This document shows, piece after piece, positions 1 to 6,351 of a DNA stretch of 9,790 nucleotides (positions are counted from its first letter, which is position 1; the number at the start of each line of letters is the position of its first letter). The notes below the pieces were generated by a model. The model did not search any database, had not been told where the DNA came from, and was given only the letters and a program-made list of their open reading frames with translations. The stretch is from Deltaproteobacteria bacterium (GTDB taxonomy: Bacteria > Desulfobacterota > JAENJC01). The DNA lies in NCBI GenBank assembly GCA_016844545.1, contig JAENJC010000062.1:1-9790 (forward strand). The letters are read 5' to 3'. A program made the position numbers and the translations under genes.

Positions 1-1
1 A

Positions 2-1000
2 AATGACGAGACCGGCGAAAGGATGGCCGAGTTGCTCAAGGACAAGGCAAGGGAAGGTGTCAAGGTATACGTTATTTATGATCACTTCGGCTCCCTCGAA
101 ACGCCCTGGTCATTCTGGGATGAGATGGCGGACGCGGGGGTCAGGGTCAGAGCATCGCGACCCTTCAACTGGTTGTCTCCCCACCATTATGTTCGCAGAG
201 ACCACAGGAAGCTTATTATCTGTGATGGGGTCAAGGCATATACAGGCGGCCTTAATATAGCAGATGAATATGGAGGGTTTCTTCGCAGGCTCAAAAAACC
301 GGTATGGCGTGACACCGGAGTCCTCCTTGAGGGCCCGGCTGTATTCTCCCTGTTTGAGATATTCCAGAAGACATGGCAGGCATTGAAAGGAGAACCCATT
401 CCGTCCCCAACTCGTCCAGTCTTTCCGCTTTCTTGTGATCAATCTGATTTCTGCCTGCCTGTCATACCTATATTTGCCTCGTCGTCCAGGGGGAGGAGGA
501 GGATGAGGAAGCTGATCTATCACAGCATAAAAAACGCCAGGGAAAGCATCCTCCTCACTACAGCCTACTTCACCCCAAGCAGGAGGATGCTGGATTCCCT
601 GGAAGATGCGATAAAAAAGGGTGTTGAGGTAAAGCTTCTTCTGCCTGGGAAGAGCGATGTGATGGCCCCATACTATGCGGGAAGGTCTTCATTTATGAGG
701 CTTCTCAGCTCCGGGGTGAGGATATTCAACTACCAGGGAGATGTATTGCACGCAAAGACCTTTGTGTTCGACGGCTGCTGGAGCATAGTTGGATCTGCCA
801 ACCTGGATTTCCAATCCCTCAGATGGAATGACGAAGGTAACGTGGGGCTGTTGAATGAAGGGTTCGGGGGGAAGATGACGGAGGTCTTTGAAGAAGATAT
901 CTCACACTCCATAGAAATAAAGGAGGATGTCTGGCGGAACAGGCCGGTGTCTGAAAAGATCAAGGAAAAGTTCTTTGTCTTATTCAGGAGAAGGCTGTAA
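2..1000 (+). CDS. Phospholipase D-family cardiolipin synthase, C-terminal part (5' end outside window)
   Basis: Likely joins phosphatidyl groups into cardiolipin at the inner face of the membrane. The frame is open from base 2, so the gene begins upstream; 332 residues are visible. Both HKD catalytic motifs are present. The first is H-R-K-x4-D at visible residues 68-75, followed by GGLN. The second is H-A-K-x4-D at about 250-257, followed by GSANLD. Paired HKD motifs followed by G-(G/S)-x-N are typical of bacterial cardiolipin synthases. No membrane helix is visible in this part, which would fit a ClsB-like enzyme, but the missing N-terminus could hold helices. It ends in a basic tail (FRRRL). 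It faces the Fic gene tail to tail across about 86 bases. Other PLD-family transferases cannot be excluded. Confidence 0.88.
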   Translation, partial: NDETGERMAELLKDKAREGVKVYVIYDHFGSLETPWSFWDEMADAGVRVRASRPFNWLSPHHYVRRDHRKLIICDGVKAYTGGLNIADEYGGFLRRLKKPVWRDTGVLLEGPAVFSLFEIFQKTWQALKGEPIPSPTRPVFPLSCDQSDFCLPVIPIFASSSRGRRRMRKLIYHSIKNARESILLTTAYFTPSRRMLDSLEDAIKKGVEVKLLLPGKSDVMAPYYAGRSSFMRLLSSGVRIFNYQGDVLHAKTFVFDGCWSIVGSANLDFQSLRWNDEGNVGLLNEGFGGKMTEVFEEDISHSIEIKEDVWRNRPVSEKIKEKFFVLFRRRL

Positions 1001-1051
1001 GATTCAGCATGTCTAAAGTTAATTAGGTATGATGTCCCCCGAATTTCCCAC

Positions 1052-1087
1052 TAATAGCCAACTTAATAGCCAACTTAATAGCCAACT
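1052..1087. repeat. Three tandem copies of a 12-bp unit
   Basis: The unit TAATAGCCAACT occurs three times in perfect head-to-tail order, at 1052-1063, 1064-1075 and 1076-1087. The block lies between two convergent genes, and its last base is the first base of the Fic stop codon on the minus strand. It is a microsatellite-like slippage tract. No regulatory role is apparent. Confidence 0.95.
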
Positions 1088-2124
1088 CAGACAAGAAGAT
1101 ATCTGACATTACGTCCCTTGCCCTCTGATTTTATCACCTCAAGAGACAATAGCTTTTTAATTTCTTTCAGCGCTCCCTCATCGGAAAGCTCGAACATCTC
1201 TCGGATTGCTTTATTTGTGATGTATCCATGATTATTTATTCTCTCCACAATCTTCATCTGCCGCTCGGTCAGGGCTACCTGCCCCTTCAATTGCTTCCGT
1301 TTGAGATCACTGCTCAGAGATAAAACCCTTTCCTTCACCTTCTCTATCTGCAAGGCCACTCCATAGGTAAAATATTCCAGCCATTTCGTTATATCCACTG
1401 TTTTTGAGTCTACGCTTTGGAGCGCCTTGTAATATGACTGTCTATCGCTGTCATAATAATCATCAAGAGCAAAAAACCTCTTTGTGTCAAACCCTCTTAG
1501 GTAGAGGATAAGGCTCGCCAGTGATCTTGCTGTTCGTCCGTTCCCATCTATAAAAGGATGGATCCTGACAAACTCATAATGGCCTATACCTGCGGCCAGC
1601 ACCGGGTTTGTCTCCGCGGCATCCCGGCTGTTCAACCATGCAACAAATCCCTTCATTAAAACAGGGACATCTTTTGTATCAGGCGGCCGGAACGTGACAA
1701 CGCCTGTCAATCTGCTTCCGATAATCACCTGCCGGTTCCTATAGACAGCGCTGTCCGCAGGACTTTCAAGGACATCTTTTGTAAGAAGCTTATGTATTTT
1801 CAGTATCACTTTTTCTGTTATTTTTTTATCTTCAGTCAGCTTTGGCAGATATTCAAGCAGTTTCAGATAATTCAAAACCTCTGCCTTTGCCTTTCTTGTG
1901 GCCATTATATCCCTGCCCATCGCCAGCTCAGAAACCTGCTCAAGTGAAAGGGGATTGCCTTCTATGGCAGTGGAGGCATGGGCATTTTTAATCAAGGCCT
2001 CTCTCCGCAAAGCCACTTCCCACTTGGGGACAAGATAGGCGTTATCAAGCACAGCCTTTGCCTCTGCCGTCTTGATAAGATTATTCAGGATATGATTTGT
2101 AATTAAATATTTTGGTTTAAACAT
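1087..2124 (-). CDS. Fic family AMPylase, class II (N-terminal inhibitory helix) with C-terminal winged helix
   Basis: Fic proteins transfer AMP, or sometimes another nucleotide moiety, from a nucleotide to a hydroxyl side chain of a target protein. The core motif HPFIDGNGRTAR is complete at residues 189-200, including the catalytic His189. Upstream, S51-T-A-I-E55-G56 fits the inhibitory motif (S/T)xxxE(G/N), whose glutamate blocks the ATP site. This makes it a self-inhibited class II Fic with an N-terminal Fic_N-like domain. Residues about 285-345 look like a winged helix-turn-helix (LTERQMKIVERIN... then YITNKAIREMF), as in many Fic/DOC regulators. The 345-residue length is normal. The ATG at 2124 has a good Shine-Dalgarno, AAGGAG at 2133-2138, 8 nt upstream. 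The target is unknown. It could act as a toxin-like enzyme or a regulator. Confidence 0.93.
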   Translation of the reverse strand: MFKPKYLITNHILNNLIKTAEAKAVLDNAYLVPKWEVALRREALIKNAHASTAIEGNPLSLEQVSELAMGRDIMATRKAKAEVLNYLKLLEYLPKLTEDKKITEKVILKIHKLLTKDVLESPADSAVYRNRQVIIGSRLTGVVTFRPPDTKDVPVLMKGFVAWLNSRDAAETNPVLAAGIGHYEFVRIHPFIDGNGRTARSLASLILYLRGFDTKRFFALDDYYDSDRQSYYKALQSVDSKTVDITKWLEYFTYGVALQIEKVKERVLSLSSDLKRKQLKGQVALTERQMKIVERINNHGYITNKAIREMFELSDEGALKEIKKLLSLEVIKSEGKGRNVRYLLV

Positions 2125-2248
2125 AGTTTAAGCTCCTTCCCTCCACAACCCCAATCTCCTCCGGCGTCAGGTTAATATGGCCGTTTCTTAAAAAGTGTAG
2201 ACGCGACACCCATATTTACGCGGGTCTATAATCTGCATTATCTTCCTC

Positions 2249-2308
2249 GGCGAACACGCGGGTCACGCGCCGCTTTTTGGCGCATCGCTGTGGACCCGCT
2301 GGTTAGAT
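2249..2308 (-). other. attC-like integron recombination site
   Basis: Read on the minus strand, this 60-base segment begins ATCTAAC, which fits the R'' consensus RYYYAAC, and ends GTTCGCC, where only GTT of the R' consensus GTTRRRY is kept. Between them are complementary arms: GCGGGTC at 2258-2264 and GACCCGC at 2293-2299 (plus strand), an AC/GT extension, and an inner GCGCC/GGCGC stem. The arm nearer the coding region has one extra base (plus-strand G2292), in the place and arm where attC sites carry their extrahelical base. The unpaired dinucleotides between core and arm fit the attC spacer. It starts 8 bases after the stop codon of the DUF4268 gene, as in a gene cassette. No integrase is in the window, and a simple imperfect hairpin remains possible. 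Confidence 0.62.
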
Positions 2309-3471
2309 GTTTTCACTATTTCTTTATTTTTATAGACGCTAATTTAATCGGATCTGTGAATGCTAACGATAGTTTTGGAAGGTTTTCAGCCATAAATGAA
2401 ATCATTTCCCCCCAATCCTCTTCATTAAAATAGTCCACATTCTGCATTTCAAACTTTATTCGGCAGGCTTTTTTATTATCTAGTCTTTCCCAGATCAAAG
2501 GTTGCCCGAAAGTTTTTTCAATTTTTGCTTTTTCTTGATAGAGGGTATCAAAAATAGCTTTATTTTCTTCTCTTGAAGAACGAGAAATATAAACTTCTAC
2601 TCTAGCATAGTAATTTGAAATGACTGAATTATAAGAAACAGCACTGAGACCTGATCCCGTGCCTATCCAATTATCCTTGCCCGGACTGATATTTTTATAT
2701 AAATCTGACTTTTTATTAAGTTCCTTAAGGTATCTTGTCCAAAATTCAAATCTCAATCCATATCTAGCCTTGCTACTCTCTTGCGTAGCAATTTCTTCTT
2801 GTGCTTTGTCTGCCATGCTAATAACATAATCTTCAACATCCTTCATTGGGATTATTTGTTCAATATCCAGATAAATGTTCTCTCCATGAGTATATGGCGT
2901 TACTTTAAAACATTGGATTCTAAGTTTATAGTTTGTTAACCAGAGAGCAGTCGAGGTAACCTCTTTTCTGAAATTCCCAGCAATCATGATTATTCGCTGT
3001 GATGTTCCTTGATTTAATTGCAGTTCATTGAACTCTGTATTGCTATAGAATTCTGATAGATTCTCAATAGCATTTTCGTTCTTTCCTTTTTTATCGAGAT
3101 ATTTTTGATAAATCTCTTTTAATTGAACTTTTGTTAAACTCGAACAATATGACGCATATTTTAATACCTGCCAAGTGACATCTCTGCCGGAATCATCCAG
3201 CTTGTTTTCTATTACTACAACGTTGCCTCGTTTATCCAACGCAAGTAAATCAAGACGCTCATTGGTATCATTGAACCCATCGAATTCTTTTTGAATGATC
3301 AATAGATCTTCGCCAAGGCATTCCGGGTTATTCGCAATCCATTCCTGTAGATTGTCTCGTTCTTTAAATCCTAATTCTGAAAATGATTTCTCAGCTACTT
3401 TCTCAATCTTATTTTCAGTTTTATTAATCAAATACATCACATTCCTCCATTCACAGTCACCGACAGCCCAA
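2255..3471 (-). mobile_element. Candidate single integron gene cassette (1217 bp)
   Basis: On the minus strand a core site G^TTGGGC (plus 3466-3472) lies 25 bases before the GTG/ATG start of the DUF4268 gene, and the attC-like hairpin lies directly after its stop. Cleavage after the G in both core sites defines a 1217-bp cassette. Joining its ends would give G + TTGGGC, a full GTTRRRY match, paired with the ATCTAAC of the same attC. The TTCGCC seen at the inserted 3' end would belong to the flanking DNA. This is an inference from site layout. No integrase or second attC is visible, so it would be an orphan cassette or an insertion at a secondary site. Confidence 0.5.
2316..3437 (-). CDS. PD-(D/E)xK nuclease-like protein with C-terminal DUF4268 domain
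   Basis: Probable DNA-acting protein of unknown target. Residues about 27-100 match a DUF91/NucS-like PD-(D/E)xK fold: LQEWIANNPECLGEDLLII, then ERLDLLALD with candidate metal ligand Asp63, then VVVIENK with Glu77 and Lys79, and the helix VTWQVLKYASYC. Residues about 223-360 look like DUF4268 (RYGLRFEFWTRYLKEL onward). I chose the ATG at 3437 because GGAGGA at 3443-3448 lies 5 nt upstream; an in-frame GTG at 3440 is too close to it. The gene is visibly more AT-rich than the hydrogenase genes. An attC-like site follows its stop codon and a GTTGGGC core precedes its start, so it appears to be the payload of an integron cassette. Nucleases of this kind are often tied to defence against foreign DNA, but that is inference here. 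Confidence 0.82.
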   Translation of the reverse strand: MYLINKTENKIEKVAEKSFSELGFKERDNLQEWIANNPECLGEDLLIIQKEFDGFNDTNERLDLLALDKRGNVVVIENKLDDSGRDVTWQVLKYASYCSSLTKVQLKEIYQKYLDKKGKNENAIENLSEFYSNTEFNELQLNQGTSQRIIMIAGNFRKEVTSTALWLTNYKLRIQCFKVTPYTHGENIYLDIEQIIPMKDVEDYVISMADKAQEEIATQESSKARYGLRFEFWTRYLKELNKKSDLYKNISPGKDNWIGTGSGLSAVSYNSVISNYYARVEVYISRSSREENKAIFDTLYQEKAKIEKTFGQPLIWERLDNKKACRIKFEMQNVDYFNEEDWGEMISFMAENLPKLSLAFTDPIKLASIKIKK

Positions 3472-3529
3472 CCAGTTATTAGATAGACCTTTCTAACACC
3501 TCCAAAAGTGATGTTAGTCAGGTAAAAAG

Positions 3530-3559
3530 ATATTCATTAACCAGTTTATTGATGAATAT
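3530..3559. repeat. Perfect 8-bp inverted repeat, 14-base loop
   Basis: ATATTCAT at 3530-3537 pairs with ATGAATAT at 3552-3559. The right arm overlaps the -10 box of the minus-strand promoter candidate, so it could be an operator or a hairpin at the start of that transcript. Its role is not known. Confidence 0.5.
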
Positions 3560-3582
3560 AACAGAGCTGAATGAGGAGTCAA
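3555..3582 (-). promoter_or_regulatory. Sigma70-like promoter reading toward the nuclease gene
   Basis: On the minus strand TTGACT (plus 3577-3582) is followed after 16 bases by TATATT (plus 3555-3560). Each box differs by one base from the -35 and -10 consensus. Transcription would start near 3548, giving a leader of about 110 bases before the ATG at 3437. The promoter lies outside the putative cassette boundary at 3472, which matches the usual arrangement where a cassette gene is read from an external promoter. Confidence 0.5.
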
Positions 3583-3702
3583 TTAAAAAGCATCTTGACT
3601 TATCTGCTTGTTTTCATTGTTTTTTTACTGACTAATATCCTGAGCCTCTTGCAAAAGTCTTTTTTGTGGTTCGACAGGTTCACCACGAACGGCCTGTCGT
3701 GA
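3571..3702 (+). pseudogene. Small hydrophobic reading frame, probably cut by the MITE-like element
   Basis: A 43-codon frame starts at the ATG at 3571. Its first 27 residues (MRSQLKSILTYLLVFIVFLL and on) look like a short basic start followed by one membrane helix. From 3642 the codons lie inside the inverted-repeat element, so the end of the frame (QKSFLWFDRF...) comes from repeat DNA rather than a native C-terminus. No convincing Shine-Dalgarno is visible, and the minus-strand promoter overlaps the start. It may be the remains of a membrane-protein gene or a chance frame. Confidence 0.25.
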
Positions 3703-3796
3703 GCTCAGCCGAACGGGAAAAAACCAATGATTTCAACCCGACCCCCGTTCACCCTGAGCTTGTCGAAGGGTAATTTCGGACTTTTGCAAGAGGCTC
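3642..3796. mobile_element. 155-bp MITE-like element with perfect 18-bp terminal inverted repeats
   Basis: GAGCCTCTTGCAAAAGTC at 3642-3659 has its exact reverse complement at 3779-3796. There is no coding capacity of its own. The interior is a long imperfect hairpin: 3670-3692 (TTCGACA...GAACGG) matches the reverse complement of 3745-3767 at 17 of 23 positions, and 3693-3716 is a further related unit. The interior resembles the dispersed intergenic palindrome TTCGACAAGCTCAGGGTGAA that I recognise from many bacterial genomes. No clear target-site duplication flanks it. It sits just past the end of the hydrogenase operon and could act as a terminator for it. Confidence 0.75.
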
Positions 3797-3822
3797 TACT
3801 ATTTGGAATATTGAAAGACCAC

Positions 3823-4296
3823 TCACTCCCTGGCACTCAGCAGCCTTACAATCTCCTCTGCCGATGACCTGACCCTGTCCGAAAGTCCCTCCCCGAAGCC
3901 AACACTCTCCGGCTGTATGCATATGAAATCGACCATGGCTCCCGTGTCTTCTGTCACAAGTCTTGAGATGACCCTGAGAGGGAACCTGTGGGTGCTTATG
4001 GGGTTTTCCGGTATAAACTCTTCCGGAATGGTGCGGACCTCACCAGGCTCTCCCGCGAAATCTGCGGCGTCTATGATGACTACTCTTTCCGGCCTGACCT
4101 CTATTGCCTTCCATAACATATCTTCCGGCCTTTCCCCAGCATCGAGGATGATGATCCCGTTTTTTGGCCTTTTTGCTTGTTCGGCAATATAAGGGGCAAC
4201 TCCGTCGTCAGACCGTAGCCGGTTCCCCACAGTTATGACCAGGAGAGGACCGCTTGATTCGGGTTTGAGGAGTTCAATAACGTCAGGAGTTAACAA
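3823..4296 (-). CDS. [NiFe]-hydrogenase maturation endopeptidase, HycI/M52 family
   Basis: After nickel insertion this protease removes the C-terminal tail of the hydrogenase large subunit, probably that of HydA encoded just upstream. Features shared with HycI-type peptidases are VGNRLRSDDGVAPYIAE near residue 23, LDAGERPED, VVIIDAADFAGEPGEVR, the histidine of STHRFPLRVISRL, and IQPESVGFGEGLSDRV near the end. The acidic and histidine residues are the expected nickel-sensing ligands. I chose the TTG at 4296, with AAGG at 4303-4306 six bases upstream, which gives 157 residues, typical of the family, and a 14-base overlap with hydA. The first ATG in frame, at 4380, would add 28 residues that overlap hydA and have no counterpart in the family. 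A minus-strand frame continues from 4380 if that start is used. Confidence 0.9.
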   Translation of the reverse strand: MLTPDVIELLKPESSGPLLVITVGNRLRSDDGVAPYIAEQAKRPKNGIIILDAGERPEDMLWKAIEVRPERVVIIDAADFAGEPGEVRTIPEEFIPENPISTHRFPLRVISRLVTEDTGAMVDFICIQPESVGFGEGLSDRVRSSAEEIVRLLSARE

Positions 4297-5608
4297 AGGA
4301 GACCTTGAGGATATGGGTTGAGCAAGAGATGCATGGGTCGTATGCCCGGACCAGCATCTCAAGGGCCAGGGTAATCTCATCCTGGCTCTTGTCCATGATC
4401 TCCGGGACCAGCTTTTCCATGTCGTGCTCTATATTATGAAGGTTCTGGTTTGTAGGTATTATGCAGTTGGCATCAACTATGACCCCGTTTTCGTCTATAT
4501 CGTAGTTGTGGTAGAGTGTCCCCCTTGGGACCTCAACAGCACCTACTCCGCTACCCTTTCTCACAGGGATTTTCTTCTGCTCATTTACCCCTACCACCAG
4601 CTCCTGACTGTAATCAACTCCGCTCCTCATAAGCTCTTCAATGATTGAGATAGATTCTTCAAGGCAGTGGGCCCACTCCACCAGCTGGGCCACGGTGTTG
4701 AGGTATGGGTTTGTGCATCTGGGCCTTATCCCAAGCCTTTCTGCTGTTTTTTTGGCCAAGGGGTGGAGCTTGTCGTAATTCATGTTAAACCTGGAAAGGG
4801 CTCCAACTGCATAGGCATCGCGGCTCAGCTTCGTATGCTTTGCCGATGAGTGCGGAACGATGAACTCGTTGGTCATACTCCTGTAATCTTTCTTGTTCAT
4901 CCTGATCCCTTCGGATGAGCCCAGGTCGCCTGACAGGAGCGGGTAATCTGGGCCGTCGCTGACCAGAGAGACATACTCGGTCTCTCTTTCAAATACAGGG
5001 AAGTTAAAGGTGGATACAAGTTCAAGGGTTGCCTCTGTGTCACCCCTTAGACCGGTGAGGAGGTTGTGCATGGTCTTCAGGTCGCCTGTCCTTGGAAGTT
5101 TTGTAAAACCCCCTATAATGGCAGTTATGGGATGGACGTGCCGTCCCGTGAGGATGTCGCAGGCGTTATTTACCTCTTTTTTCATCCGTAGAGCCCTTCT
5201 TACCGCCTTGTTATGGGTCTCTATCATAGGGATGACGCTCTTCGCGCCGGCCAAGTCAGGCACAGCCAGGATGTAAATGTGGAGTATATGGCTGTCCAGT
5301 ATCTCGTAATTGAGCATAAGTCTGCGGAGCTTTATAGTCTGTTCAGTCGGTGTGACGCCGAGGGCGTCTTCCGCAGCCTGGATGGAGGCCAGTGTATGGC
5401 CGCAGGAACATATCCCGCATATGCGGCTTGAGATATGGGGGGCCTCAAATACCGGCCTTCCCCGGAGCATCCCTTCAAAGAACCTGGGGGATTCTATTAT
5501 GTCGAGGCGGCACTCCTCAAGGCGACCCTCCCTGACGTTCACGACGATGTTTCCGTGTCCTTCAACCCTCGTCAGGTATTCTACGTTTATAGACATGTCC
5601 TTGTGCAT
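4283..5608 (-). CDS. hydA: [NiFe]-hydrogenase large (alpha) subunit, group 3b / sulfhydrogenase HydA-like
   Basis: Holds the NiFe(CN)2CO active site that splits or forms H2 in the cytoplasm. Nickel ligands are in two motifs: RICGICSCGH at residues 62-71 (Cys64 and Cys67) and DPCISCSTH at 424-432 (Cys426 and Cys429). TRVEGHGN at the N-terminus and GRHVHP near 155-160 are also family motifs. The protein ends 9 residues after His432, so the maturation protease should cut after that histidine and release the tail ILKVSFVNS. At 441 residues it is normal for group 3 enzymes. It starts one base after the hydD stop (TAG-t-ATG). An internal ATG four codons later is an alternative. The HydB-HydG-HydD-HydA gene order indicates the bidirectional NADP-linked group 3b type. 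Confidence 0.95.
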   Translation of the reverse strand: MHKDMSINVEYLTRVEGHGNIVVNVREGRLEECRLDIIESPRFFEGMLRGRPVFEAPHISSRICGICSCGHTLASIQAAEDALGVTPTEQTIKLRRLMLNYEILDSHILHIYILAVPDLAGAKSVIPMIETHNKAVRRALRMKKEVNNACDILTGRHVHPITAIIGGFTKLPRTGDLKTMHNLLTGLRGDTEATLELVSTFNFPVFERETEYVSLVSDGPDYPLLSGDLGSSEGIRMNKKDYRSMTNEFIVPHSSAKHTKLSRDAYAVGALSRFNMNYDKLHPLAKKTAERLGIRPRCTNPYLNTVAQLVEWAHCLEESISIIEELMRSGVDYSQELVVGVNEQKKIPVRKGSGVGAVEVPRGTLYHNYDIDENGVIVDANCIIPTNQNLHNIEHDMEKLVPEIMDKSQDEITLALEMLVRAYDPCISCSTHILKVSFVNS

Positions 5609-5609
5609 A

Positions 5610-6350
5610 CTATTTCTTCTCCCTGCACCTGTTGTACATACCCATCTTGTTCATTATCTGATCCAGGGGGACGTTGTATCTGGTGAGGACATCCTTCATC
5701 CCTTTCTGATTGGGGTTGCTGACCATCCCCCTGCACCCGTAGCAGATGTTCCCGTTGTTCACGCACCAGGAGTTGCAACCTCCCCTTGTAACAGGGCCCA
5801 GGCAGCTTACCCCTTTTTCATACATGCAGACGTTCTCGTTGAGCCTGCATTCCACGCATACAGCGTAGTCCGGGACATGGTAAGGTATCCCCTGAAGGGC
5901 AGCCTTAAGGACCTCCTTGAACTCAGGCAGATATATGGGACATCCGTTAACGAAGTAGTCTACCTTGACCACGTCATGTACGGGCCTTGTCTCCTCGGTG
6001 GGGAAGAAGTGGTAGCTGGAGCCGTAGACATATTTCCCGATCTCCCCCAGGTCAAAACCATTCTTCATCCCGTTGACCCCGCCAATGGTGGCACAGGAGC
6101 CGTAAGCTATCAGCACCTTGCATCTCTCCCTTATCTTCTTTATCCTCTCCGCTCCGTGGGCGTCTGTTATGCTACCTTCAACTATGGCCACATCAAAATC
6201 CCCTTCCCACTTCTCGGACATGACCTCCCTGAACTCCACAACATCTATGACTCCTAGGAGGTCGAGAAGCTCCTCCCCCAGGTTTGCCACCTGGAGCTGG
6301 CACCCCTCGCAGCAGGTAAAATCGAAAAAGGCTACCTTTGGTTTCTTCAT
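5610..6350 (-). CDS. hydD: [NiFe]-hydrogenase small (delta) subunit, HydD-like
   Basis: Carries electrons between the NiFe site of HydA and the flavin subunits. At 246 residues it has three sets of cysteines for iron-sulfur clusters. The proximal set is Cys14 and Cys17 (CxxC), Cys86 in GSCATIGG, and Cys137 in NGCP. Eight more follow: Cys165, 168, 175 and 183, then Cys192, 196, 203 and 206, enough for two further [4Fe-4S] clusters. There is no Tat signal or membrane anchor, so the enzyme is cytoplasmic. It begins one base after the hydG stop (TAA-t-ATG). Family and pairing with HydA are clear. The subgroup rests on gene order. Confidence 0.94.
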   Translation of the reverse strand: MKKPKVAFFDFTCCEGCQLQVANLGEELLDLLGVIDVVEFREVMSEKWEGDFDVAIVEGSITDAHGAERIKKIRERCKVLIAYGSCATIGGVNGMKNGFDLGEIGKYVYGSSYHFFPTEETRPVHDVVKVDYFVNGCPIYLPEFKEVLKAALQGIPYHVPDYAVCVECRLNENVCMYEKGVSCLGPVTRGGCNSWCVNNGNICYGCRGMVSNPNQKGMKDVLTRYNVPLDQIMNKMGMYNRCREKK

Positions 6351-6351
6351 A

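Larger units (their letters stand above)
3441..3822. other. Long intergenic region between the nuclease gene and the hydrogenase operon
   Basis: No confident gene lies here. It holds the nuclease gene ribosome site, the putative cassette core GTTGGGC, a small hairpin (CTAACA/TGTTAG arms, about 3494-3516), an inverted repeat ATATTCAT/ATGAATAT (3530-3537 and 3552-3559), a minus-strand sigma70-like promoter (3555-3582), a 43-codon plus-strand reading frame (3571-3702) and the 155-bp MITE-like element (3642-3796). Confidence 0.75.

Noticed and set aside
1001..1086. Terminator between the two convergent genes
   Set aside because: No GC-rich hairpin followed by a T run is visible on either strand.
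2249..2308. attC site oriented on the plus strand (GTTAGAT as R')
   Set aside because: GTTAGAT at 2302-2308 matches GTTRRRY, but then no coding region precedes the site on that strand and the extra base is in the wrong arm. The minus orientation explains the gene, the extra base and the core at 3466-3472.
5310..6257. 315-codon plus-strand open frame opposite hydA and hydD
   Set aside because: It is antisense to two clearly conserved hydrogenase genes with full cluster motifs, and its own translation shows no recognisable domain.
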